The notes under the pieces are model-generated. The model did not search any database, was not told the DNA's origin, and saw nothing but the letters and a program-made list of their open reading frames with translations. Positions 1 through 7,800 of a DNA stretch of 58,303 bases are shown here, one piece after another. Position numbers and translations under genes: made by a program. The stretch covers positions 1-58,303 of the IMG/VR virus record IMGVR_UViG_3300024346_000071. One strand, 5' to 3'. The DNA is from a virus. Numbering within the stretch: the stretch's first letter is position 1; the number at the start of each line of letters is the position of its first letter.

Positions 1-42
1 TTCCAAATTTATGTACGTTTATTATATTTGCATTAAGTCTAA

Positions 43-74
43 CAAAGATACAACAAATTTATGAGATTTCCAAA
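43..74 (-). promoter_or_regulatory. Host-type (Bacteroidetes sigma-A-like) promoter
   Basis: On the minus strand a TTTGG box (70-74) is followed after exactly 19 nt by TATCTTTG (43-50). This matches the known Bacteroidetes promoter TTTG / TAnnTTTG and seven other sites in this window with the same spacing. It lies inside the 3' end of the GIY-YIG gene and would drive genes beyond the left edge. Confidence 0.8.
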
Positions 75-463
75 TCTCTTTTGAAGAATTTTCCCATTAA
101 GTTCTCATTTAGGGATTTTTCATCTGCTAATACATTGTTTGCAAATTGTTCTTGTAATTCGTAATATGTGAGGGCTTTCTTTGATTGACAAAAGCGTAGG
201 ATTTCTTTCGTAATTGGTTCATTTGTCCATGTTTTAACAACATCATTTGATGAACAATAATCTTGCCATTTCATTTCTTTGACAACTTTACGATTTCGTT
301 TATACCCCTTTAATGGGGTTAGAGTTCTATGTGAGTATAAACTCTTTTTACCAATATAATATTGGCCGGTTATATTGTGGGTTATTTTATAAATAAAACC
401 AATTGTACCTTCTGGCATTTCAGATATTTCTGATATAACCTTTTCTTTATATATCCAATTCAT
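59..463 (-). CDS. GIY-YIG nuclease-fold protein
   Basis: A 134-residue protein with a GIY-like segment GFIY at residues 22-25 and YIG at 36-38. An Arg (R46) and a Glu in YYELQEQF (E102) are placed as in GIY-YIG endonucleases. Small single-domain members are widespread in T4-like marine and freshwater phages, often as free-standing genes of unknown role; some members are homing nucleases. The start overlaps the end of the upstream sulfotransferase-like gene by 17 nt, so the two are probably co-translated. A promoter for the next gene is embedded in its 3' end. Fold assignment is firm; activity is inferred. Confidence 0.75.
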   Translation of the reverse strand: MNWIYKEKVISEISEMPEGTIGFIYKITHNITGQYYIGKKSLYSHRTLTPLKGYKRNRKVVKEMKWQDYCSSNDVVKTWTNEPITKEILRFCQSKKALTYYELQEQFANNVLADEKSLNENLMGKFFKRDLEIS

Positions 464-1019
464 AATTAAAATTTTGAAAATCGTCTTTGTATTTAGTTCT
501 AACCCAATCCTTTATCCAATCTTCCTTATATAAAGATTTATAATATTTGTGTTGATTTAAAGCTGGGTGTCTTTCGTATATGGAGTTTCTATTAAGATGT
601 GGTATTTTGGGAGTAGGGTGTCCTAATTTTTGGAATAGGAAACTTACATCGTTTGAGTAATTTTCATACCTACCTATAAAACTAATATTTCGTTTTTCAG
701 TTTTATTATTATTTAGAAAAAATGTTTGAGGATAGTATAAGAAATTATGTTCAAAAATAGATTTAATAAAATTACCAAAAGTTTTATCACATCCCATTCT
801 TACCTCATGATGATACCACGATGCTAATCTTGTAAATGGGTTTCTTACAAATGTAAAAATAAAATAATCTTCAATATCTCCAAATGCTGATAAATCGTTA
901 TGGGTGGTTATAAACTCCGTTCCTTTAATTGTTAAAAGAATTTCACTAAGGGAGCAGCCGCCTGTTTTAGGTATGTGAAAAAACGCCCACTTTTCGGAAT
1001 GGTTTATTAATAACGCCAA
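447..1019 (-). CDS. Sulfotransferase-family protein
   Basis: A 190-residue protein. Near the N-terminus HIPKTGGCSLSE (residues 15-26) matches the PAPS 5'-phosphosulfate-binding loop (IPKTGGTS type) of carbohydrate sulfotransferases. FVRNPFTRLASWYHHE (about 57-72) matches the 3'-phosphate-binding motif with its Arg and Ser. The family moves sulfate from PAPS to sugars or other hydroxyl and amine acceptors. The length is short for the family but both cofactor motifs are present. It ends the structural block, so virion or cell-surface glycans are possible targets; this is inference. Confidence 0.7.
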   Translation of the reverse strand: MALLINHSEKWAFFHIPKTGGCSLSEILLTIKGTEFITTHNDLSAFGDIEDYFIFTFVRNPFTRLASWYHHEVRMGCDKTFGNFIKSIFEHNFLYYPQTFFLNNNKTEKRNISFIGRYENYSNDVSFLFQKLGHPTPKIPHLNRNSIYERHPALNQHKYYKSLYKEDWIKDWVRTKYKDDFQNFNYELDI

Positions 1020-1029
1020 ACGAATTTAT

Positions 1030-1212
1030 TTAAGGTTTAACAGTAGTAGAATACTTTGTATCTTTTAGTTTACCACCTCTAGATTTTGCAAGTTTTGCTT
1101 CGTCCGCATTTGCTTTAAAAGATTTATCTTCAGAATAAGGTGTCTTATCTTTAGATTTATCTGCTAATTTAGCAAAATCAGAATTTTTATATAAGTCTAA
1201 TATACTAGCCAT
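1030..1212 (-). CDS. Small basic hypothetical protein, end of virion block
   Basis: A 60-residue, highly charged, Lys-rich protein with no hydrophobic segment and no recognised domain. It opens with ASILDLYKNSDFAKLADKSK and has RGGKL near the C-terminus. It follows two tandem paralogous small genes and lies in the run of structural genes, so a minor virion or assembly role is possible but not shown. Composition suggests a mostly disordered polypeptide. Confidence 0.7.
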   Translation of the reverse strand: MASILDLYKNSDFAKLADKSKDKTPYSEDKSFKANADEAKLAKSRGGKLKDTKYSTTVKP

Positions 1213-1230
1213 AATTTTATTTCCTATTTA

Positions 1231-1428
1231 TTATTCAACTACTTCTCTTTTAAGAAATCTAATAAATTCGCCTTTTTCTTGTTTAAGGGTTTCTACTTGT
1301 TCAGTTTCCAAAGGGTAATAAAAATAAAAATATCCATCTTCATTGGTGTGTTCCATCAATACTGCTGCTGCTTCTTCTGATACATTTGTTTCTATAACCG
1401 CTTCAGTTGAATCTAATAAATTATACAT
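1231..1428 (-). CDS. Small acidic protein, tandem paralogue A
   Basis: A 65-residue acidic protein that resembles the next upstream gene product residue by residue: an N-terminal ILD/LLD-type strand, I-E-(S/T)-N-(I/V)-(T/S)-E-E, an aromatic YFYFYYP / YYYYP segment, and a C-terminal IRF(I/L)KR. The pair arose by tandem duplication. The function is unknown. Position downstream of virion genes suggests a small accessory structural protein. Confidence 0.7.
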   Translation of the reverse strand: MYNLLDSTEAVIETNVSEEAAAVLMEHTNEDGYFYFYYPLETEQVETLKQEKGEFIRFLKREVVE

Positions 1429-1443
1429 AGTTTTTTCCTTTTT

Positions 1444-1659
1444 TTATTCGTTTGTAGTTTCTACTCTTTTTATAAATCTAATACTTTCAGAATATTCTGC
1501 TGATTTCATTTCATTTAATTGAACCTCATCACCAGGATAATAATAATAAGCCAATCCATCGGGTGAAAGGTCTCTATTTACTAATTCTGCTAATTGTTCT
1601 TCAGTAATATTTGATTCAATGATATTATCATTTACATCAAGAATGTTAATTTGTGCCAT
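1444..1659 (-). CDS. Small acidic protein, tandem paralogue B
   Basis: A 71-residue paralogue of the downstream gene, with the same landmarks: NIIESNITEEQ, then YYYYPGDEVQ, then SIRFIKRVE. It is the first gene after a late-type promoter motif (1681-1689). No known domain was recognised. Confidence 0.7.
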   Translation of the reverse strand: MAQINILDVNDNIIESNITEEQLAELVNRDLSPDGLAYYYYPGDEVQLNEMKSAEYSESIRFIKRVETTNE

Positions 1660-1680
1660 AGGTTTTTTTTGTTATATGCT

Positions 1681-1689
1681 TATAAATAT
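1681..1689 (-). promoter_or_regulatory. Late-type promoter motif
   Basis: The coding strand reads ATATTTATA, 21 nt before the start of the 71-residue gene. The same 9-mer recurs in gaps before several structural genes. Its use by the phage late sigma factor is inferred. Confidence 0.5.
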
Positions 1690-1691
1690 CA

Positions 1692-2822
1692 TTAAGTGTC
1701 AAAACGGACTAAAAAATTAAGATTATAATCCGGTAAGTTTTTTATTGGCTTTGGTAATTTAGCAACAACTAATAGATTATCATCATCATCGTACAATCCA
1801 ATTGTAGTAATATAGGTGGTTAAATAAGAACCAGTCGGGTCAGATGAACCACTTGTATAGTAATCCTCCCATGAACCACTAATCGAACCAATAGACCCGC
1901 TAAAAAACTCTCTACGGGATATATCTGATACCTCTTTTATTTTTTTAGTTCCTGCAGGGAACGAATTGGCTACTCCTGTTATTTCAAAATCATACGAACC
2001 ACTAACTAATACCTTAACCGCGGTTGGATTTTGTGAATAATTAAATTCTCCACTATTAGCAGAAATTAAAATTTCGGTTTCATATATTGTGTGTGTTGAA
2101 CGATAATCCAATGAATAACTAGTAAAAAGAATATCATCAGTAATTACAATTAAACCATCATCATAAAATACATTACCATGTGTTTTTAATTTTATATTAC
2201 TATTTTCAAAATTTAATTCTGCTGTAAAATTAATTTTATTATTTTCAAAATCAATAGAAATTATAAAATATTCATCAGTATCTCCGTTATAAATTAAAGT
2301 AGATGACCCATCATTTAAATCCATTGATAGGACTTCAATATTAAAATTAACCGCTCCATCAGAAATAGTTAAATACCCAACCCCATTATTATCCAAATTA
2401 AGACTAACTAAGGTATATGCATTACCTACTTCTCTAATTGTACCATACCCATCATCAACCAAATCTAATCCAGCGGCGGATAATACAATACTTCGTTTTT
2501 TTATCTCTTCTCCAAATCGATTTCTATCAATTGGTATTATTTGAAATGTATTTGGGATTACTCTTTCAGATGCTAAATCTGCTAAATTTTTTGATGAACC
2601 AAATGTTGTAAATGAATTACCTTCTTTTGAATAGTATTTACTTTTTAATGAATTGTATAAGGTGTGAACAAAATAACCTTCACTTTTGTCTGAGTTTTCA
2701 TCAAATAAACCAGTTTCATTATATACCTTTATAATAGGATAATCACCCTGGTCCGCATTCCAAAGTTTATATACATTGAATGACCTTTTAGATATATTTG
2801 ATTTGGGTATTGATTTAAACAT
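1692..2822 (-). CDS. Virion structural protein, paralogue of the 2940-4157 product
   Basis: A 376-residue, Ser/Asn/Gly-rich, beta-type protein. Its last ~50 residues (TYITTIGLYDDDDNLLVVAK then PKPIKNLP) closely match the C-terminus of the next upstream gene product, so both share a conserved terminal domain behind diverged N-terminal regions. Proteins ending in this YITTIGLY...VAK segment recur in marine T4-like phage structural blocks; a virion role is therefore likely but the exact component is unknown. It has its own late-type motif (2838-2847), and a terminator (2857-2885) separates it from its paralogue. Confidence 0.7.
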   Translation of the reverse strand: MFKSIPKSNISKRSFNVYKLWNADQGDYPIIKVYNETGLFDENSDKSEGYFVHTLYNSLKSKYYSKEGNSFTTFGSSKNLADLASERVIPNTFQIIPIDRNRFGEEIKKRSIVLSAAGLDLVDDGYGTIREVGNAYTLVSLNLDNNGVGYLTISDGAVNFNIEVLSMDLNDGSSTLIYNGDTDEYFIISIDFENNKINFTAELNFENSNIKLKTHGNVFYDDGLIVITDDILFTSYSLDYRSTHTIYETEILISANSGEFNYSQNPTAVKVLVSGSYDFEITGVANSFPAGTKKIKEVSDISRREFFSGSIGSISGSWEDYYTSGSSDPTGSYLTTYITTIGLYDDDDNLLVVAKLPKPIKNLPDYNLNFLVRFDT

Positions 2823-2837
2823 AGTGAATTCCTTACC

Positions 2838-2847
2838 TATATAAGTA
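2838..2847 (-). promoter_or_regulatory. Late-type promoter motif, variant
   Basis: The coding strand reads TACTTATATA, 15 nt before the start codon. The identical 10-mer precedes the 1707-residue baseplate-type gene (9998-10007). It is a variant of the ATATTTATA series. Confidence 0.45.
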
Positions 2848-2856
2848 TTTTAATAA

Positions 2857-2885
2857 CTAAAAACCCAACTTTTTAGGGTTGGGTT
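2857..2885 (-). terminator. Rho-independent terminator
   Basis: On the minus strand an 8-bp stem AACCCAAC/GTTGGGTT is followed by TTTTT. It lies downstream of the 405-residue structural gene and before the motif driving its paralogue. Confidence 0.75.
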
Positions 2886-2939
2886 CTTTGAATATGTTAT
2901 TTGGTTTTTGTTCTACGATACTCCCAAATAATTTTTTAA

Positions 2940-4157
2940 TTAGAAATCTAATTTAACCGCTATTAAAACTTCTTTATCAAACGATTTTGCAATCGGTTGT
3001 GAAGTTTTAGCAACTGCTAACATTTCGTTAGCATCGTTGTATAGACCAATTGTTGTAATATATGTTTTTGGGTCTCTTTCAAATGTTGATTCAACAAACG
3101 ACCCATCAGATGAGCCACTTGTAAATGTTGGGTTATTTGAGAAGTTAAATTCTCTATTTGTTGCTCTTACAAAGTAATGAGAGGTTGAAACGTTTTCAGT
3201 TCTTCTTGCTTCAAAATCTGCTCCACCCTTAATTGCATTATACAATAAGAATTGATTTTTACCTTCGTAAGAAACACCACTATATATTGATTTTCCACCT
3301 ACTGAACCACTATCTTTTGATGAACCAATTTTTGAATGAATTGCTGTAGGGTTTAATACAATAAGCCCTTGGTCTGGATAAAATAATCCAAATCCACGTC
3401 CACTTGTATCATATCTACCACTAATAGTTGCTTCTGAATCTTGTCCTAAATTTGTAGAACCAGATACTACATAAAATATTCTACCTGCTTTACCAACGGT
3501 ATCAGAGAATTTTTTACCACTATCATCAATAAATGTAGTTACACCGTTTGAACCACTTAGGGATAATTGCCAATTACCAGCATCCATTGTTTCTTTATAT
3601 CTAGCCCTTGCTACGTTAATAACATAGATATCACTAGAATTGTGTAAACCTTCACCTGATGCTGAATCAAATGTGAAAAATTCGTCCGTTTGGTCTAATA
3701 AAATAGAACGATATTGTGCGTATGTTGCTTTTGTTGCTAGGGTTGAATCGTCATCATTACCTAATGAAATTGAACCACTTGCATATTTGTGTCCGTATGT
3801 TACAGCAAATTGAATATCAGACGAACCCGATTTATATACATCTAAATAATAATTTGAACTTGCTGCTACCGCTTGAGTTGAAGATGTTGAAAAATAATTT
3901 AAACTTCCCGTATCACCACTCCAAAGGCCAGTCGTTACAACTTCTACCTTACCTGTAATTTGGTCGAATTCGCCAAATCTTTTGTAGATACCAGTTGTAA
4001 TTGAACCTCCTTGTGCAGCAAGTTTATCACCACCTGTTAGATATTGATTTATAAGATTTGATAATTGCTCGGTAGTTACGTTTCCATTATTAGCTAGTAA
4101 ATAAGCTGATAGTTCGTTTGTTAAGTTTACTCCTGCCTGTCCTGTAATTTGTGCCAT
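2940..4157 (-). CDS. Virion structural protein
   Basis: A 405-residue protein beginning MAQITGQAGVNLTNELSAYL and ending with the conserved terminal segment TYITTIGLYNDANEMLAVAK plus SQPI. A duplicated relative follows downstream. The rich Ser/Gly/Thr and beta-strand pattern and the position between a tail-type gene and other structural genes argue for a virion protein. GGAG lies about 12 nt before the ATG, one of the clearer ribosome-binding sites in this AT-rich genome. The exact virion part is not identifiable from sequence alone. Confidence 0.7.
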   Translation of the reverse strand: MAQITGQAGVNLTNELSAYLLANNGNVTTEQLSNLINQYLTGGDKLAAQGGSITTGIYKRFGEFDQITGKVEVVTTGLWSGDTGSLNYFSTSSTQAVAASSNYYLDVYKSGSSDIQFAVTYGHKYASGSISLGNDDDSTLATKATYAQYRSILLDQTDEFFTFDSASGEGLHNSSDIYVINVARARYKETMDAGNWQLSLSGSNGVTTFIDDSGKKFSDTVGKAGRIFYVVSGSTNLGQDSEATISGRYDTSGRGFGLFYPDQGLIVLNPTAIHSKIGSSKDSGSVGGKSIYSGVSYEGKNQFLLYNAIKGGADFEARRTENVSTSHYFVRATNREFNFSNNPTFTSGSSDGSFVESTFERDPKTYITTIGLYNDANEMLAVAKTSQPIAKSFDKEVLIAVKLDF

Positions 4158-4174
4158 ATTATTTTATTCTCCGT

Positions 4175-4798
4175 TTAAGCTATATAAGATACGGTTACAG
4201 GAATAGTTTGAGAACCACCTGTTTCGTTACCATATACTGTTATAGTTGTCTTAATAGTTTGTGTTGTATTTGGGTTAGGAATAAATGAGAACGTTAATCC
4301 TCTTTCTACTGCTGCCGTTGTTGTGATTTCATCACCTAAGAATACAGGTATTGTACCCGTACCTGCTGCGATACCACTACCAACAATTGAACCTGCATTT
4401 TTATTTGCCAATACAATTGTATATCCTGACTGTCCGTTTCCACTTGGTGATGTTGTTGGAGTTAAAGATACTTGACCACTTCTTTGGTTTACTGAAATAG
4501 ATGGAACACCAAATTCTACTTTAGGAATTTTAGTTGTACCTTTTGGTAAAGTTACCAATTTATATTTTAGAACTTGAGTTTCATCAGGAGATGCTTCAGT
4601 TACAGGAATCGCTCTGATTGCTGCATCATAATAAGCAGAACCTTTTGGGTGTGCTGGTTCATAAAGTGTGTAATCAATCTCATCATCACCCAATGCGAAT
4701 TTAGTAATGTTAAGACCTTGCCCAGATGCTAATTTTTCTCTACCTTTCTTAGTAAGAATCGCATCAACTGTGATTTCGGAATTATCTAAGTATGCCAT
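4175..4798 (-). CDS. Virion/tail structural protein
   Basis: A 207-residue protein whose N-terminus (AYLDNSEITVDAILTKKGRE) and the segment FALGDDEIDYTLYEPAHPKG are typical of a structural protein conserved in T4-like marine phages, where the exact role is unassigned. The C-terminal half is Thr/Ser/Gly-rich with an Ig-like strand pattern (VTVSYIA end). It is preceded by the late-type motif at 4829-4837 and followed closely by the 405-residue structural gene. Confidence 0.7.
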   Translation of the reverse strand: MAYLDNSEITVDAILTKKGREKLASGQGLNITKFALGDDEIDYTLYEPAHPKGSAYYDAAIRAIPVTEASPDETQVLKYKLVTLPKGTTKIPKVEFGVPSISVNQRSGQVSLTPTTSPSGNGQSGYTIVLANKNAGSIVGSGIAAGTGTIPVFLGDEITTTAAVERGLTFSFIPNPNTTQTIKTTITVYGNETGGSQTIPVTVSYIA

Positions 4799-4828
4799 AA
4801 TTTTTGTATTTTCTTTTTTACTTTCGTA

Positions 4829-4837
4829 TATAAATAT
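4829..4837 (-). promoter_or_regulatory. Late-type promoter motif
   Basis: The coding strand reads ATATTTATA inside TACTTATATTTATATAC, 30 nt before the 207-residue structural gene. Confidence 0.5.
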
Positions 4838-4856
4838 AAGTATTTAATAATTTTCA

Positions 4857-7800
4857 TTAATCAACTACTAAAATTGGTTCTCCACTTCCCCTTCCTGTAT
4901 CTGAAACTTTTAATATATTAGGGTTAGTTGTGAATGTTTGAACCGGTGAACCACCTAAAATATTAGTTGTAGAGGTTTGTTTAGACCCATTAAAATAACT
5001 ATTTTGTAATCCGGTTGATAAATCACCGGTATTTCTATAATGGGTTGAGAAATAACCATTTAACGGAGTTACCTCTACAATATTACCACCAACTGTTGGA
5101 GTTACACCATCCCAATCTAATATAGTAACTTTTGTTCTATAAAAAGTAGTCGAAACTAATTGTGTTCCCATACTTTTATCTAACGCGTTTATATTTTCAG
5201 GTATATTTTTTGAATAACTTTCTTTTATTAAAAATACTTTATTTCTTTCTTTTATAAAATTACCCCAAACATCTCTATATGTTCTAATTACATTTCCATT
5301 AGAACCAAATAATCCAAATCCGGCAACCGATAAAGAATTTTTATCTAATCCAACTTGAGTAAACTCAGTTTGGTCGTATTCACCTCGTATCGAACCTGTT
5401 ATTTTAGCATCGATTGGTGCAAATATTCCACCCATTGTTTTGGTTGAATCAGTTGTAATTGTTCCAAACACATTTGTAGTACTAAATGTATCTACTTCTC
5501 CATTATAAGAATTATTTGTTGCAACTAAATTTAAATCCCCGTGTGTTTGAATTTCAACGGAATATTGTGGGTTTGTTACATTTAAATCAATTGCATTAGA
5601 TGTAGAAATAAAAGCATTTATATTTTGGTATGATGCAAATTGGTTCGTAGTTTCATTTGTATCAATAGTAACTTCATGTTGAGCATTTATTGCAGATGGT
5701 TTATTCCATTTAACTTTACTTCTTTCTAAAATATGTGGTTCAATTAATAAACCAGATGAAACTTTAGCCCTTGCAGGAACTAATGATTCCAATGTTTCAA
5801 AAAGTGATTTATCAATATATCTTACTAATTGAATATATTCGTGAGTATTTAAATTATATCTTTGGAAATAATAATTTCTTAAAGTAGCTAAATCTGAGTA
5901 TGAATCGTTGTATTCATCTGCAGGATTACCAATATAATCATCTATATTAAACTCACCCAAAGAACGTAGAATATCCATATTCACTTCCTTCATAGGTGAG
6001 AAGAATAATCCTAATCTATCCGTATCTATTGGTGCCTGGTCATATGATTTTTTAGTTGCTCTACTTTTATAATTTAAATCACCTGATAGGGTTTGTGTTT
6101 CAAATCGAAATTTATTTCCTACCGTCAATCCACTTGAAGGAACTTTTGCAGTTACTGTTCTTTCATATGGTATGTAATTATATGGATATGTCGTATTTGC
6201 AGTAAAATTAGAGGCAGTTGCAAAATTTGAGTACCCATTATTGATAGAAACGTTTTTAATAGAACCAGATGGTACTGATGTTGAACCGGTAGTACTGATT
6301 GGATATTCAAAATCTAAACGGAATAACAAATCAACCGTCGATGCAGAAATATGTGAACCATCAATTGCATCAGGCAATAAGGTATGGTTATCAATACGAG
6401 ATTCCGGTAAAGGAGTTCTCCATAAACGGAATTCATCTAATGAACCAGTTAATCCTTCACCGACATATAGTATAGAACCCGATTTCCAAGTAGTTGAACC
6501 AATTGGTAATGATAAAGTAGCATTTGCTTCATTTCTGATTCTTCCTTGAAATCCTTCTTTGAAATACAATTCAAACACTTCGGTAGTAGAACCAGTTCTT
6601 CTATTTAAAACAATATTTGTATATGCATCATTGTAGAATGGTATATAATCAGTAGATACCGATTGAGTTGAATTACTACCTGTAATTTTAAATTCTAATT
6701 TAGCAAGAGAACCAGTTCCCGGTACTAAATCTAATACCCATTTATCAGTTCTTAATAGGCTTTGAGTAACACTACTTTGTATAGTATTAATACTAAATTC
6801 AATTGCGTTAGGAAAATCAGTTCCATTGGAATCTGAATAATCTTTAAAAGGAACTTGTAAGAATGAACCCGTTTCAAAATGTAACGCACAGGTTCTATCA
6901 TCAAATGTAAATGTTGTAGTTGCATCAGTTGATGGGTCATTTGGTCCACCATATTCCATTATTGTTAACATGGAGGATGGAACACCATAACAAGCCATTG
7001 CTGCACTTAATGCCCTTTTTGTACCCTTATGTTTTAATAGATATGGTAAGTTATTTAGTATTCGTCTCCATACTTGATGTTGACGAGATTTTCCACTCAT
7101 TGAAGATGAAGATGACCCATCTGAATTCTTGCCAAATGCATATTCCCATAGGTATTGAGATTGAACTCCCATATCGGCGTTCCAACCCAATGATTCTAAC
7201 ATATGATATATTAAATCATTACCAATACCATCTTCGTATTTGTGTTCTAATTTTTTAGATTGTGCAATTCCTTTTGTATATGACCATAGGGTATCAAAGT
7301 GTTGACCCATCATATTTAAAAATAAAACAAACTCAGCATTTTCAGCATCATTTGTAATATGTGCAGGAATATTGTTTACTAATATATTTTTGTTATTATA
7401 ATCGTATTGTTGTGCATCATCTATAATTCCATTATACCAATCAGTAACTTGAGAACTACTTGGATTGTAATACGATGATGAATCAATAAATGGATACGTT
7501 AATCCATTTGATGATGATGTAAACAAATATTTTTCAAATCCATCAAATCCAGCTTGAACTTTATTTTTATTTTCAATATGTTTTTTGTATTCTAACGATG
7601 ATGATGGGGAATACGTTAAACTACTTGATACAAAATTTATTTTAGTATTATAAAATTCAATTAATTCAACTTTATATAAAAAGTTTTTTACTCTTTCTTC
7701 TGCTGATGAGTATTTTACAAAATTAGACCACGCATAAGTTGAACTACTTTCATATTGAATATTTAAATTCTCTAATGAAAATTCACTTGAACTCACATAT

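Noticed and set aside
1-42. A further promoter at the left edge (TTTGG at 3-7)
   Set aside because: Its -7 box would lie outside the window and cannot be checked.
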